Shown piece after piece: positions 10,954 to 21,099 of a DNA stretch of 64,000 nucleotides. Source of the stretch: Alectoria sarmentosa (Eukaryota > Ascomycota > Lecanoromycetes > Lecanorales > Parmeliaceae); assembly GCA_009733775.1 (NCBI GenBank), contig WOGZ01000009.1, positions 124,001 to 188,000 of the forward strand. The letters run 5' to 3'. A model generated the notes under the pieces. The model was not told the origin of the DNA and searched no databases. It saw only the letters and a program-made list of their open reading frames with translations. How positions within the stretch are numbered: position 1 is the stretch's first letter; every line of letters begins with the position of its first letter. A program made the position numbers and the translations under genes.

Positions 10954-12201
10954 GGTATGTGGTTTTCGAAGCAATCGCGGGTGAATGAGAAATCAAAGCA
11001 GTGCGCAAAGATCGTCAAGGAGCGAAAGCCGGGCAGTGAACGAAGAACATGTCCGGCAGGAGGAGGTGGTGGTGGCTGGGATGCGTCAAAAGTAATGGAA
11101 GTGAGTTGAGATATGCGATACAGATGATTGTAAAAAAAAGCTCAGGTGCTCCGGGTGCCTCGACGCGTCGATTTCATCGCAATGCCGACAAGTGATTTTT
11201 TCAATTAATTGATGTGTTGATGCAGGATATAGGATCACACGATCGAAGCAGCCTTGACGCGCAAATACCTAATTGATCGCGTGGCAAGTGGAGAGAGAGA
11301 AGCGAGAGGGTGTTCGTCTTGGTCCCACCTCTTTACGCGATTCTGTACTAGCATACTCGTGCAATCCAGATGGGTTCCCTCGCTCACATTTAGCGTCTTG
11401 GCACTACTCCAATTTGCTTCGTGGGCCCTCCCGCCGCTAAAGTATTAAACGAGGGAGCATTTCTCTGAAGGGATATCAAGCACGGAATCATAAGGTACCT
11501 GAGAGAGATGCCTGGTCAGTATTTGACAGTGGCAAAGGCATTACCTGGGTATATCAGTCAAGGTTCTGGTGATCGAGTCGTACTCGGTGCTCAAAAGACA
11601 GCCTCAGCCTAGTCTGCCAACTCACATGCTGCACCCGCTGGTCGACTTGGTGCGCCGTGGGCGCCGTACGCTAAAATCTTGATGCGCGGAGGTACCTCCG
11701 AGGCATCCGTTTCTCTTCCTGGCTCTCTCTTTCCCCTCACCCGCTGGGGCAATTTGGAAGATAAAGGTACTTTTGGTCTTTTGATATCGTCGCACCATGA
11801 CGCAATATCTGCTTCGACCAATTGTGAGGACGAGTGGTAGCTGTACATTCAAGATCGAGATTCTATATGCAACCCCTCCGCCAGTGCCGCCCAGTCTTCC
11901 CTGCCACTGTTGCTGTTTCTTTCAACAAGACTCCTACGGAAAATGAATATGCTTGAAATTCCGAGCAAAGCGTTCCATTCTCGCCCCCCATCCCGATCAA
12001 CAGAGTTCTCCTTGCCGCTTGCAAAGGAATACGTCCTCGTCCAGGCCAGCAGAATTCTCAACCAAGACTGGTCTTGTTCCGCCATCATCTAATTCCCTTC
12101 CTTTCTGCCCTCGTTCCAATTCTGGCACGCCGTCTACGAGTGAAGGTCCTTGACATATCTCGTCAGCTTACCCACACTCCCACTCATCAATAACAGGTAT
12201 C
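10954..12201. other. Intergenic, divergent promoters
   Basis: About 1.25 kb between the minus-strand unknown gene and the RING gene on the plus strand. ATG-led frames exist (for example 11943-12092) but have no protein character. The 5' leader and perhaps an upstream coding exon of the RING gene must lie here, since its N-terminus is unresolved. Confidence 0.35.
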
Positions 12202-13027
12202 ATGAACAACAGCGCCAACAACGCCGATGGCGCGGTGGCAGCCGGTCCAGTATCAGAATCAACAATTGCTGCCGTTGTCTCCAGCATCGTGGACTCTTTA
12301 TTTTCATAGCTCTCATCGTCGTCATTGGATATTACTCATCTCTTCGGCGTCCTGGGACTACGACTCAAATGACTCAAACAGACCCAGGCAGACTCCGAGA
12401 GAAAGCAAAGAGGAAAGGTCCAAGTAAGGCTGTGCTGGAGGCGATGCCGGTATCTATGTTCGGTCGTGCGACAATAGGAGGGGAAGGAGAGAAGGGAAAT
12501 ACTGAGCTCGGAGCATATTTGCCGAAAATCAAGCCTGTAGGCTTGACCAAGGAAGACGTGAGTATCAAGCTGCAAGGTATAGAGCCTACCGCATGCTCAC
12601 ACGTTGATTAGTACAGCGAGGTCTCATTCCGCATGAGGGAAGCTCTCATTGCAGTACCCGAGCCAACGCATGGATCTCACTCGGCAGAACCTCTTCCACA
12701 GAACTTGCCGCAACTTAGACGGGCTACGACAGCGGGAGTGACATGCTTGATATGCGTGGATGATTTCATTGACGGCGATCGAATACGTAATCTTCCATGC
12801 GGACATGGCTTTCAGCCTGCATGCATTGATCCATGGCTTCTAGATAGGTCGACAGCGTGTCCGTCATGGTACGTGTCTTCCCTGTGTCTCTGTTTTACTG
12901 ATGCAAATGTTTTGGAACGAGATGATCGTTGACAGTGTTGTACAGTCGGGTAAATTTCCTCCCACTTGATTCTTTCGAGATCATTAACGAGCTGCCGTTC
13001 GCAATGAACAACGCCAACAATGTATGA
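12202..13027 (+). CDS. Membrane-anchored RING-H2 protein (probable E3 ubiquitin ligase); N-terminus unresolved
   Basis: The 3' part is clear. A single membrane span (LFIFIALIVVIGYY, about 12294-12340) is followed by a linker and a RING-H2 domain. Introns 12558-12611 (GTGAGT/TTAG) and 12869-12945 (GTACGT/TACAG) join KPVGLTKED to YSEVSFRM and STACPS to CRVNFLPLDSF. The spliced RING reads CLICVDDF, LPCGHGFQPACIDPWL, CPSCR, with all eight metal ligands. It resembles small TM-RING ligases that ubiquitinate at endomembranes. The 5' end is odd: the only nearby ATG (12202) opens a frame that stops at 12307-12309, while the span is read in another frame with no ATG. An unseen intron, an upstream exon, or a one-base error or frameshift near 12290-12310 could explain this. 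The start given is therefore provisional. Confidence 0.65.
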
Positions 13028-14424
13028 TAAGAAGCTACTTATAAAGTCTTGAGGTCCTATCCCGCTAGATTGAGTGACGGGGACTCTCAATTCGGAGGTG
13101 GTGAGGGTAGAGCTTGGTTGTGTATACAAGAGTACGTTCTTGGATCGGAAAAGGTACGTTACAGTGATTCCTATTCATAATATTCTGGCTGAACGTATTC
13201 ACGCAGATCCCCCATGGAAAGGTCTTGGGGTCGTCAGTCCATACTGAGTGCTTGTCTTATCGGGAGTTCGAATGGAAATGCCAAAATGTCTTTGAACTGC
13301 CATGATGCTACCATATGCAGAGAAGCCAGATATGCATTTTTAGACGCTAATACCGCCGTTTCTTTTGAGGAAGGAAGCAGCGTGACAAGACATCGGCTTT
13401 CACAATACGAGCCTTCCACACTAGGCATACTATTATTGAAGCTCGACTTTCAACAATTTTCCACTCTCACCTTCACCCAACCTGGAGCACGCTCCTCCGG
13501 CCAAACTCGTCCCATCTCACTCGGATCCTACCTCCGCAATCGCTGAATATCAGTGAAATCTCAAGGCGTACGGGAATGCACAAATACCGGACACTTTGTC
13601 TGTATGGAACAAGAGGACTCTTCCGAGATTGCAGGTACCTTGTAGAAAATAGGGCCGGCATGAGATCCCCTCAGAATAAGATCTGCCGGCCACAGACATT
13701 CGAGAACATTTAGTTATAATCTTAAAAATCCAGTACCTAAGTACGTATCGATGGAATGGATTGGAAAGACCAGAGCAGGCTCGGCGAGCTTGACAACCGT
13801 TGCATCCGACACCATGAAGCCTAGGAGTACAAAAACCGCCCATGTGAATGAGTCTAGCGCGCAAATTCCACATTCGCTCGCGCCAGGTATTTTAACGGCA
13901 TGATTTGCCAACCTTGGCTTCGAATTGATGATGTCGCATATAGCGCTGGAAATTCCAAGGCAGTGAAGCTGTTTCTAGAGATGGGCCAAGAAAGAAACTA
14001 CCAAAACACATGTCAAAGTAGCAGGCCCTCGAAATGTCGAATACGAGAGCCAAGAAATTCTGCGCACTGATGTGATTCCTAAGGCCAACAACCAGCCATA
14101 ATGATAAGTTCTTGATGGCAAAGGTCTGATCGAAGTCCCACGTGCCCAGAGTGATTGATGATGCGGACTTATTTTCTTGCTTCATCGACTTGGTTGAGTG
14201 TTCCGAACGCTCCGAAATTGTGGAGATCGACGGAAGCTCTTCCGCAATGGCACCATGATTAGTCAGCAATCAAGTTACGTACCTCGCACTGGTGATACTG
14301 GATCGTGTATTGTGGGGGATTCATACAAGAATGATCTGATCTTCTCTCTCTCTCTCTCTCTTTTTTCTCAATTAATTCTCTTCACCCCAACTCCAAACCA
14401 CCCCCCCATCACATCAGACACAGC
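13028..14424. other. Intergenic, one doubtful minus frame
   Basis: No convincing gene. A minus open frame at about 13892-14269 has a hydrophobic stretch (FAIKNLSLWLVVGL) but begins with TTG, has no early ATG and no recognisable domain. It may be a relic. A CT microsatellite sits at about 14341-14362, directly upstream of the next small ORF. Confidence 0.35.
14341..14362. repeat. CT dinucleotide run
   Basis: A pure TC/CT tract passing into TTTTTT, about 65 bp before the ATG of the small His-rich ORF. Pyrimidine tracts in this place are common in fungal promoters and 5' leaders. Confidence 0.7.
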
Positions 14425-14610
14425 ATGAGCGACACGACCCAAGAACCCCAAGGCAGCCTCCAGCAACCGGCCAGTGGCCGCGGCATCTTCGAATTCGGTT
14501 CCCACCAGCACCAAAAAGAGTACCCCAAAGACCACGTCCACGAGGACAAAGAGCCCTACCACGAGGGCAAACCGCACAGCCACAACCGGCTCGATAAAGG
14601 CGAGCACTGA
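14425..14610 (+). CDS. Small hydrophilic His-rich protein (61 aa)
   Basis: An ATG-led 61-residue frame, intronless, preceded by a CT-rich leader. It has no hydrophobic segment and is rich in His, Glu, Lys and Gln: GRGIFEFGSHQHQKEYP, then DHVHEDKEPYHEGKPHSH. The profile is that of small intrinsically disordered, stress- or conidiation-type fungal proteins, but I cannot assign it to a family. The next small ORF (15039-15197) has a similar composition and ends in a His run. The two may be separate genes or, less likely, ends of one gene split by a long intron; no good donor was found near the end of this frame. Confidence 0.5.
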   Translation: MSDTTQEPQGSLQQPASGRGIFEFGSHQHQKEYPKDHVHEDKEPYHEGKPHSHNRLDKGEH

Positions 14611-15038
14611 ACCATCCATTCGTTGCACCTGCGGTTTGGCACGGGCAATGAATTGACTATCCGAATGCTTTGACGCGATCCGTCGTCTGCATGGTGGTGC
14701 CGCTGTGTTGTACAGCGTCTGACCGGCACGCCTGAAAAACAATAGAGGACAGCAGATCCATTGCGAACAAACTCGCCGCCGAGGAGCAGGTACCAAAGAC
14801 GTCTCCTGTCCTGAAAATATTTGCCGTGACCCAATATCTGTGCCTCTTCACGACTAAACCTGTCATCAGCGCCACGACCCGCCCGACAGCGAGGAAGTGC
14901 AAGAATTGAAAAAGGATCCCACGCTTCCTGTATGCACCTTGTGGCCCATCAGAAGACCCCCCCCCCCACAAACCCTTCAACAATACGAAGTGGAGGCTTT
15001 CGTTCCCCAAGTCTGACAAACTGCACACACAGGCGAGA
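14611..15038. other. Stretch between the two small His-rich ORFs
   Basis: About 430 bp. It contains a run of ten C at 14959-14968 and a CACACACAG acceptor-like site at about 15025-15032. A long minus open frame (14657-15136) overlaps but lacks protein features. No gene is called. Confidence 0.3.
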
Positions 15039-15197
15039 ATGCACGGGCACAAGCCGGGGAAAGGAGCCACCATTGACGCGGAGATCAAGGCGGAGGAAGA
15101 GGCCGAGTTGGAGAAGAAGGGGCCATATGAGGGCATGGACAGTGAAAAGAACCCGCAAGGGCACGGGCACGCTCATGGGCACGCGCATCATCATTAG
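15039..15197 (+). CDS. Small acidic ORF with His-rich tail (52 aa)
   Basis: ATG-led 52-residue frame: MHGHKPGKGATIDAEIKAEE, an acidic helix-like middle (EEAELEKKGPYEGMD), then a tail GHGHAHGHAHHH before the stop. The KGATIDAEI core looks like a conserved small-protein motif rather than random sequence. The terminal His run could bind Ni, Zn or Cu; this is inference only. The ATG follows a CACACACAG splice-acceptor-like sequence by six bases, so it might be the last exon of a longer gene starting in or before the preceding ORF. Confidence 0.45.
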   Translation: MHGHKPGKGATIDAEIKAEEEAELEKKGPYEGMDSEKNPQGHGHAHGHAHHH

Positions 15198-16299
15198 ACG
15201 AGATGGTGTGTGTGTGTGTGTCGGGGGTGATGTGTAATTTGGAGCCGAGGACAAGAATGGGCGAGGATCTCTCTTTCCTTCTTCCCACATGTGGAAAACC
15301 GAGATGCCAACAGTCATGTCGTCGCTCTCGTTGATCGCTTTCGTTTGATGGACGGGCTGGTCTTGCTGAAGCCACGAGCCCAGTGATAATTGGATACTAT
15401 TTTCAATGAACAGACTATGCCTTTCGTCACTATAGGTTTGTCAATAGGGTTGCAGTGGTCGAAAGCAAACTCGATAGACAATGCCCTCGAACGCGCGTGC
15501 ATCAAAACAACTTGACTCAAGGCAATCACTACGGTTGCTCTCGCTTAGCACTGCGTCCCAAAAGCCACATCGCTTCGGCCTGTGCCAGCCAGCGAGGGCG
15601 CCCATCTCATTCTCAATGTCCGGGCAGCCGATCGCTAATAATCCTTTCGCTTGCTTGGTCCTTCCAGAAGCAGTCTGGCCGTATCAGAGGGCCCCACGGT
15701 TGCACCTTGACCAATCGACGAAGAAATGGCAGCTTTTGTGCGAGAATCAGGGTGTAGACATGTGTTACGTTGCGACAATCGATGGAAGCTCGGGAGACAT
15801 CCTCGCCGGTCGGAACGCTCTTTGAAGCCGGAATCCTAGATGCTGCAAGCGCGTGTAATGCAGAACGACGCGTGCCTACGGATGTGTGCGCCAGCATGAT
15901 GCCTTGATTGAACGATCTGTGAATCGAATTGTGTGAGGAGCGAAAGACACTTTTCGACCTTTGCGTGAACCATGTCCGTGTGACCGTGGAGCGCAATCAA
16001 AAATCATGCATGCACCGGATACGGCTACACCGCTCGCACACAAGTCGTGACTTGGTATGCACTGAAGTCTGATCGCTGAAGGACCTGTTTCTGACGCGGC
16101 CCGCCATTTGAAGCGTTGGAGAGCACAGAAGCTCGTAAGTAGGTCGTGGCGGCCATTTTGAGTTTGAGTCCTTGTGGAAGCGCTGATGGACAATTACTGA
16201 TGTTAGAGTTTTCGGAACGTTCGACGATGTCCCTAAATACGACCAGGAATGGAGTAGAAGAATGCGGGTTGGCATAAATGTTGACAGCACGAGCAGGTA
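15198..16299. other. Intergenic
   Basis: About 1.1 kb. A TG microsatellite lies at about 15205-15221. Open frames at 15481-15825 (plus) and 15613-16193 (minus) overlap each other and show no domain, signal or splice support. Downstream flank of the GAR transformylase gene lies at the right end. Confidence 0.35.
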
Positions 16300-17218
16300 T
16301 CACGATAAGCCATTGAGGTTACGTTCGTGTATCTTCTCAGCTACCATACGGGTTGCTGAGACAATGAGCTTATGTTCCTTCTCATGAATTCTTTCCTCCA
16401 ATTTCTCGATGTTCTCGTCGACACCTTTGATAAATGGTATCTCCTCTACCTGTCTTTACTGTTACGAAGATCCTTGGTCGTCATGGAGAAAACAGAAGGC
16501 GTGGACTCACAAGTATTGGCTCCCCCATGTCTACTTCTGAAATAACGTAGTGAATCATGATGCCAGTCTTCTCAATCTTAGCCTCAAGCCATGCCGTATG
16601 TGCTCGCTCAATAGCCTTAGCGCCGTTGAATTGCCCCTGATCATGTCAGGCTTGACTGTTTTTGAAACAGGAAAGGAGTTGCAGCCTACCGGCAGCGCAG
16701 GATGCAAATTGATAATGGGAACGTTGGCCTCAGCAAGCGGGTCGAGAAATGTGTCCGCCAGAATAGACATCCAGCCCGCACAGATTACCATGTCTGGCTT
16801 GTCAGCAAGGACCATAGCAGCAAGGTCTTTATCGTATTCCTTTCTAGCGTTGTCTGCGTATTTTTCTCTGTACGGTATCAAATTGCTATGAAAGGAATCA
16901 GCATAGCCGCAGTAGGACTGAAGAAAGGAGCGGATATAAACAAAGACTCACTGGTAATGCGTAGGTACTGAACTTTCCTTCGCTCGAACAAGTCCATGAG
17001 CGTTTTTGCGGTTTGATATTACTCGGACAATGCTGCAATTTTTCAGAGCATCGTTCCTGGCGTCGATTAATGCCTGCAGATTAGTTCCTGCCCGAAGTAT
17101 CAGAACATTGCCACCGTATCTCGACTAGAGGCCATATGGATTCTAATCGGAAATGAAAATAAGACGAACCACTGCCTGATATCAAAACCGTGATTCTGAC
17201 ATGGTTGGTGTCCGCCAT
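16300..17218 (-). CDS. ADE8: Phosphoribosylglycinamide formyltransferase (GAR transformylase)
   Basis: Transfers a formyl group from 10-formyl-tetrahydrofolate to GAR, the third step of de novo purine synthesis, in the cytosol. Five exons (17218-17170, 17087-16962, 16885-16690, 16636-16511, 16450-16300) give 215 aa, the usual length of the monofunctional enzyme. Introns are 82, 76, 53 and 60 nt and all phases close. The phosphate-binding loop ISGSGTNLQALID is formed across intron 1. NLIPYREKY follows intron 2. The catalytic region reads CAGWMSIL and INLHPALPGQFNGAKA, the latter formed across intron 3, with the catalytic Asn and His present. Then come GIMIHYVISEVDMGEPI, carrying the catalytic Asp, and VEEIPF. 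Unlike animals and many bacteria, there is no fusion to other pathway domains. Confidence 0.93.
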
Positions 17219-17904
17219 GATTCTTTGAGATGGTTGTTCAAAATATGAAGATCAGTACTGGCTGGGAATCCCAACTTCGGATATATCTCGGTTTTGTTCA
17301 ATCAGATCACGAGTACGGAGTATCTTAATCAGAATATTTGCAAAAGCGAGAAAGGATTTACAAGAACTTTAACGAACAAACGTAGATGGTTGATAGATTG
17401 ATTGATTGATTGATTTTTTTATTTACATATTTATTTATATATATTTCTATCTATTTATTTCAAACAGACACTGTTAGAGAATACTTAGAATAAAAACTAC
17501 TCTTGGTTTGGGGTGAATTTTTCGGGTTCGAGATGAGTTTTTCTCAGCTTCCGAGCCGTGGCTTGGCAGATTCTAAGTACGCTTACTTTACACTATGGAT
17601 TGGTTCTGTTTACTCAGCGGCCGAGACTGGGATGGCTGTTCACGGAAACTACTTTAGTGACCTCATGTAGGTACCTCAGATACAAGGTACCTACCACCTA
17701 CATATAAGTACCGCTCCACTACAGTTTCCTAAGCCCGTTAAGCCGGTCAGCAATGATAACGTTAGCGGACTACTTAGCTCCTCTGACTATCAATATGTAT
17801 GTATCTTACAGTCGTACGAGTAATATATATTTCCACCTGCTCTCTTCCACCAGCGATAAGCTTCTGTCTTGTCGCACAATTCGCGCTTCAAGTCTCATAG
17901 CAGC
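17219..17904. other. Shared promoter of ADE8 and the transporter
   Basis: About 690 bp between divergent genes, with AT-rich low-complexity sequence: a GATT repeat at about 17396-17416 passing into a T-rich tract to about 17460. A TATA-like catataagta lies at about 17700-17710, some 200 bp before the transporter start. Confidence 0.45.
17396..17416. repeat. GATT microsatellite
   Basis: Four to five copies of TGAT/GATT followed by a T tract, inside the AT-rich spacer upstream of the GAR transformylase gene. Confidence 0.7.
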
Positions 17905-20018
17905 ATGGCCAAAAACGGATATGCAAGCTCGCCGGACGAGCAACAAATAGCGCAAAGCACTTACATCAAGCCTCGGGCGCGCCTACTCCATGATCCCGCC
18001 GTCACATTCGAGGAGTACCAACACTACGCCAAGCGCACGAGAGAAGAGCAGGATCATCTTGCCTCTCCAAAGTTGCGATGGCGACAAATCATCAATCGCT
18101 CCACCCACAACGAGGACGCACTCCGAATGGATGCTGTCACCGACGGAAAAATTACCGAAGTGCCGGAATTCAACATTGGAAACGAGGAGAACCGCCTGCA
18201 GATTAGCGACGAAGAATGGTCAAACGCCAGTCGTGCAATGCGCACAGCATCTTGTAAGTCATCATATCTACTCTATCATTTCCCGATCCTGACCAAATTC
18301 GGATTCTCAAGACACATCTGGAGAGCCTTGACTGCTCAGACATGTCTGGGAGTTCACATGTCTTCTTCAAAAAAGAAATACTGACTCGGAAATCATAAAG
18401 CGGGCGCCGTCTTCTACCTCATTACGACCGACATTCTCGGTCCGTATGGCGTTGGTTTCGCCATGGGAACACTGGGCTGGGGTCCTGGAATAGCTCTATA
18501 TACAGTCTTCGGCTTCATGGCTGGCTACTCCGGCTATCTGATCTGGCACGTCTATCTTGGCCTCGATAGCTACGAGTTCCCTTGCCGCAACTACGGCGAT
18601 CTTGCCTTTCGTACCTGGGGTAAGCCTGCCCGCTACGTGACCAATATCATGCAAGCTTTGGGCCTGCTCCTCATCCTCGGCCAAGTGACAATTCAATACG
18701 GCCAGAACATAAGCCAAGCCTCCAGATTTACCCTGTGCTACATTGTCTGTCCCCTGCTGTTCGTCATTGGTGGCTTCTTCATGACCCAGATCCGCACTCT
18801 AAAAAATTACGGCCTCGTGGCCAACTTTGCCGTCTGGTTGACCGTTTTGACCATCTTCATAACCATGGGCGTCATGGCCCATAGTCCTCCAAATTACCCA
18901 ATCAGTATCCTGGGCTCAGCAGGCGCGACCGTCGACCCAACCACCATAACTCCAGATGCGCAGGGCAACTACCCGCCCATAATCCACTATGGGGGCCTCC
19001 CTGCCCCAAACCTCGTGGGGTCCATCAATGGCTTGCTGTCCGGCGTGCTTGCCTACGCTGGAGCGCAGCTCTTCGTCGAATTCCTAGCGGAGATGAAACG
19101 GCCAAGAGACTTTCTCAAAGCCATGTGGGGAGCGCAATTCTTCATTTTTGCCGTTTACCTGATCTATGGATGCTACGTCTATCATTTCCAGGGGCAGTAC
19201 TCTTACCAGTAAGTCAAGAGTCTCTTGTGACACCATTCGGCCGACAATTATCCCGCAGCATGGCCTCGTACAGCCTCGCCAAGACCCTCCTTCCTAGCGC
19301 TGAAGCTGAGTTACACACTGACATCTCACTGCCGCTTAGAATCAGCTATCAAGGCATCTCAGTCTACGGCTGGCAAACAGCGTGCAACATGATTTCCCTC
19401 ATTGCCGCCCTCATCGCCGCTGGATTGTATGGCAACATCGGCATCAAAGTCTTCTACAACAATATCCTCATGGACATCTTCAATGCGCCGCCTCTCATCA
19501 ACCGCCGCGGCAAAATCTTCTACGCCGCCATCGTGCCTGTCTGGTGGATCATCGCCTTTGTCATCGCGGCGGCCATCCCTGACTACTTTGGCTTCGTCAG
19601 CATCATATCCGCCGCGTTCTCGTTGAACCTGACGTACACGCTTCCGCCGCTCTTCGCGGTCGGGTATGATATCCAGAAGAATGCGCAAAGAGAAGGTGAA
19701 GGGTTCAGTCCGGTTACTGGGGAGGTGACGAGACACGGGACGACGGTGCAGCGCTGGATGCGTGGGTTCATGAGTGGAGGCCCGGTCCAGGTCGCGCAAA
19801 ATGTGTGGCATGTGATTTACTTCTTTGCCTCGCTTGCTATGTGCGGCTTGGGCATGTATGCTGCTATCGAGGGGTGAGTGACTCTAGAGAATTCATGCGA
19901 AATGGAATCTAGAGCGTTACTGACTACATCTGCCGTGCTTGATAGGATGGTCATAGTTTTTAACAACCCGCAGGTCAATTCGTTCTCATGCGTATCACCT
20001 CTCAATCTGAACGCTTGA
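17905..20018 (+). CDS. Amino acid transporter, AAAP family
   Basis: A proton-coupled amino acid permease of the AAAP (Aa_trans) family, at the plasma or vacuolar membrane. Exons 17905-18253, 18401-19208, 19340-19873 and 19946-20018 give 587 aa. A hydrophilic N-terminus of about 115 residues precedes a hydrophobic core that opens GAVFYLITTDILGPYGVGFA. About ten further spans follow, for example ALGLLLILGQVTIQYGQN, FAVWLTVLTIFITMGVMA and IAALIAAGLYGNIGIKVFY. The short last exon, EGMVIVFNNPQVNSFSC to the end, matches how fungal members finish and supports the last 72-nt intron. Intron 2 is ambiguous: acceptors at 19258 and 19339 both keep frame, and the longer intron (131 nt) was chosen because it yields the family-like QISYQGISVYGWQ. 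Substrate unknown. Confidence 0.85.
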
Positions 20019-20517
20019 TGATACGTCGAGGGTCATGCTAGAGTCAGCTTGGCAAGGATGTCTGACCAGGTCATCATTATCTTTATACAATCTTCAATCT
20101 GGAAAGTTGATGTGTTATTTTTCGCGTTATCTTGTATTGTGAGATTTTGTAATAACGAAAGAAATAGAACTGGCGAAATTTGAATAGGAAATCGCTTAAA
20201 ACTCATTTTCCGAAATAAGTATACCATATAGTTACTTACCGTTGCACCAGTTGTGAAGTAAATAAATCTTCCTATGAGATTACCAGTCGCCTAATCGACT
20301 CACTTTATTTACTCGACAGTATCGTTGTATTACGACTCGTGAATCTCTGCGCGAGAGTCTTTAAGCCCAGGAACATCATCCATATCTTGACAGTGTATGG
20401 TACTACTATTGTAAAGATATTTTCACATACTTTGAAAATTGGTGGCGGCATTAACATCAAGTACGATGATTTGTCAGCGTGATTGTAGGGCAGTCTTGGC
20501 AATGGTAATTAGGTATG
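20019..20517. other. AT-rich intergenic
   Basis: Low GC and no open frame with protein character. It is the 3' flank of the transporter gene and the left flank of the MITE-like element. Confidence 0.4.
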
Positions 20518-20752
20518 CTCGGTGTTACAAAAATAAACTGCACTGAGGCGGTATCTTGGAGTCGAATGGTTCTTCAACAATCCAACGTACGCTCGTACTT
20601 TCCGCTACAGAGATCTACAATTAATCGAGTTGATTAAATCATAAGTCAAATGGATTATGATCGAGACTTTCGTTGTCGAGCCATACAAGTTGATAGAAAG
20701 TGCATTCTGCGATTTTCGCTGGCGCTCTGCAATTTATTTTTGTAACACCGAG
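20518..20752. mobile_element. MITE-like element with 20-bp terminal inverted repeats
   Basis: Left end 20518-20537 reads CTCGGTGTTACAAAAATAAA, and the reverse complement of 20733-20752 is identical over all 20 bases; similarity continues a few bases inward. The same five bases GTATG flank both ends directly (20513-20517 and 20753-20757), a plausible target-site duplication. Alternatively a TA duplication (20514-20515 and 20754-20755) would fit a Tc1/mariner-type insertion with a slightly imperfect outer TIR. The element is 235 bp and has no coding capacity, so it is a non-autonomous DNA transposon. Family assignment would need other copies. Confidence 0.75.
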
Positions 20753-21099
20753 GTATGTACCATAGTAATTAGTAGGTAAACACATCATTTCTACTTACAT
20801 TTATGAAATACTCTCAATCTATCACGATAATCAAAAAGCACTGGCCCTGTCAAGAGACGAAAAGGATTATGAATTACGCTAAATCCGAGTTTTGCCCCCT
20901 TATGAGTAGGTAAGATACTTAGGTACCCACGTTTCCCATAGCCGAATTCAGCCCTACCATGTGGCCCCCCCCCTGTCAACGAAGATAAGTAAACAATCGT
21001 TGGCCAAAGTCAACAATTGCCTTCCACATCCCACACACGCGCGCCCACAGCATGATCTTCAGATCATAGCCCGGCCCATCGTATATACACACATCCGCC
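20753..21099. other. Intergenic, promoter of the GT8-like gene
   Basis: AT-rich on the left, turning C-rich after about 20960. No gene seen. Confidence 0.4.

Noticed and set aside
13214..13546. 110-codon plus frame after the RING gene
   Set aside because: ATG-led but no domain, no codon pattern and no splice support; treated as intergenic.
14657..15136. 159-codon minus-strand frame
   Set aside because: Low-complexity and Ser/Leu-rich without domain or splice support; overlaps the more protein-like small ORF on plus.
15481..16193. Overlapping frames on both strands upstream of ADE8's 3' end
   Set aside because: Neither shows protein character or intron signals.
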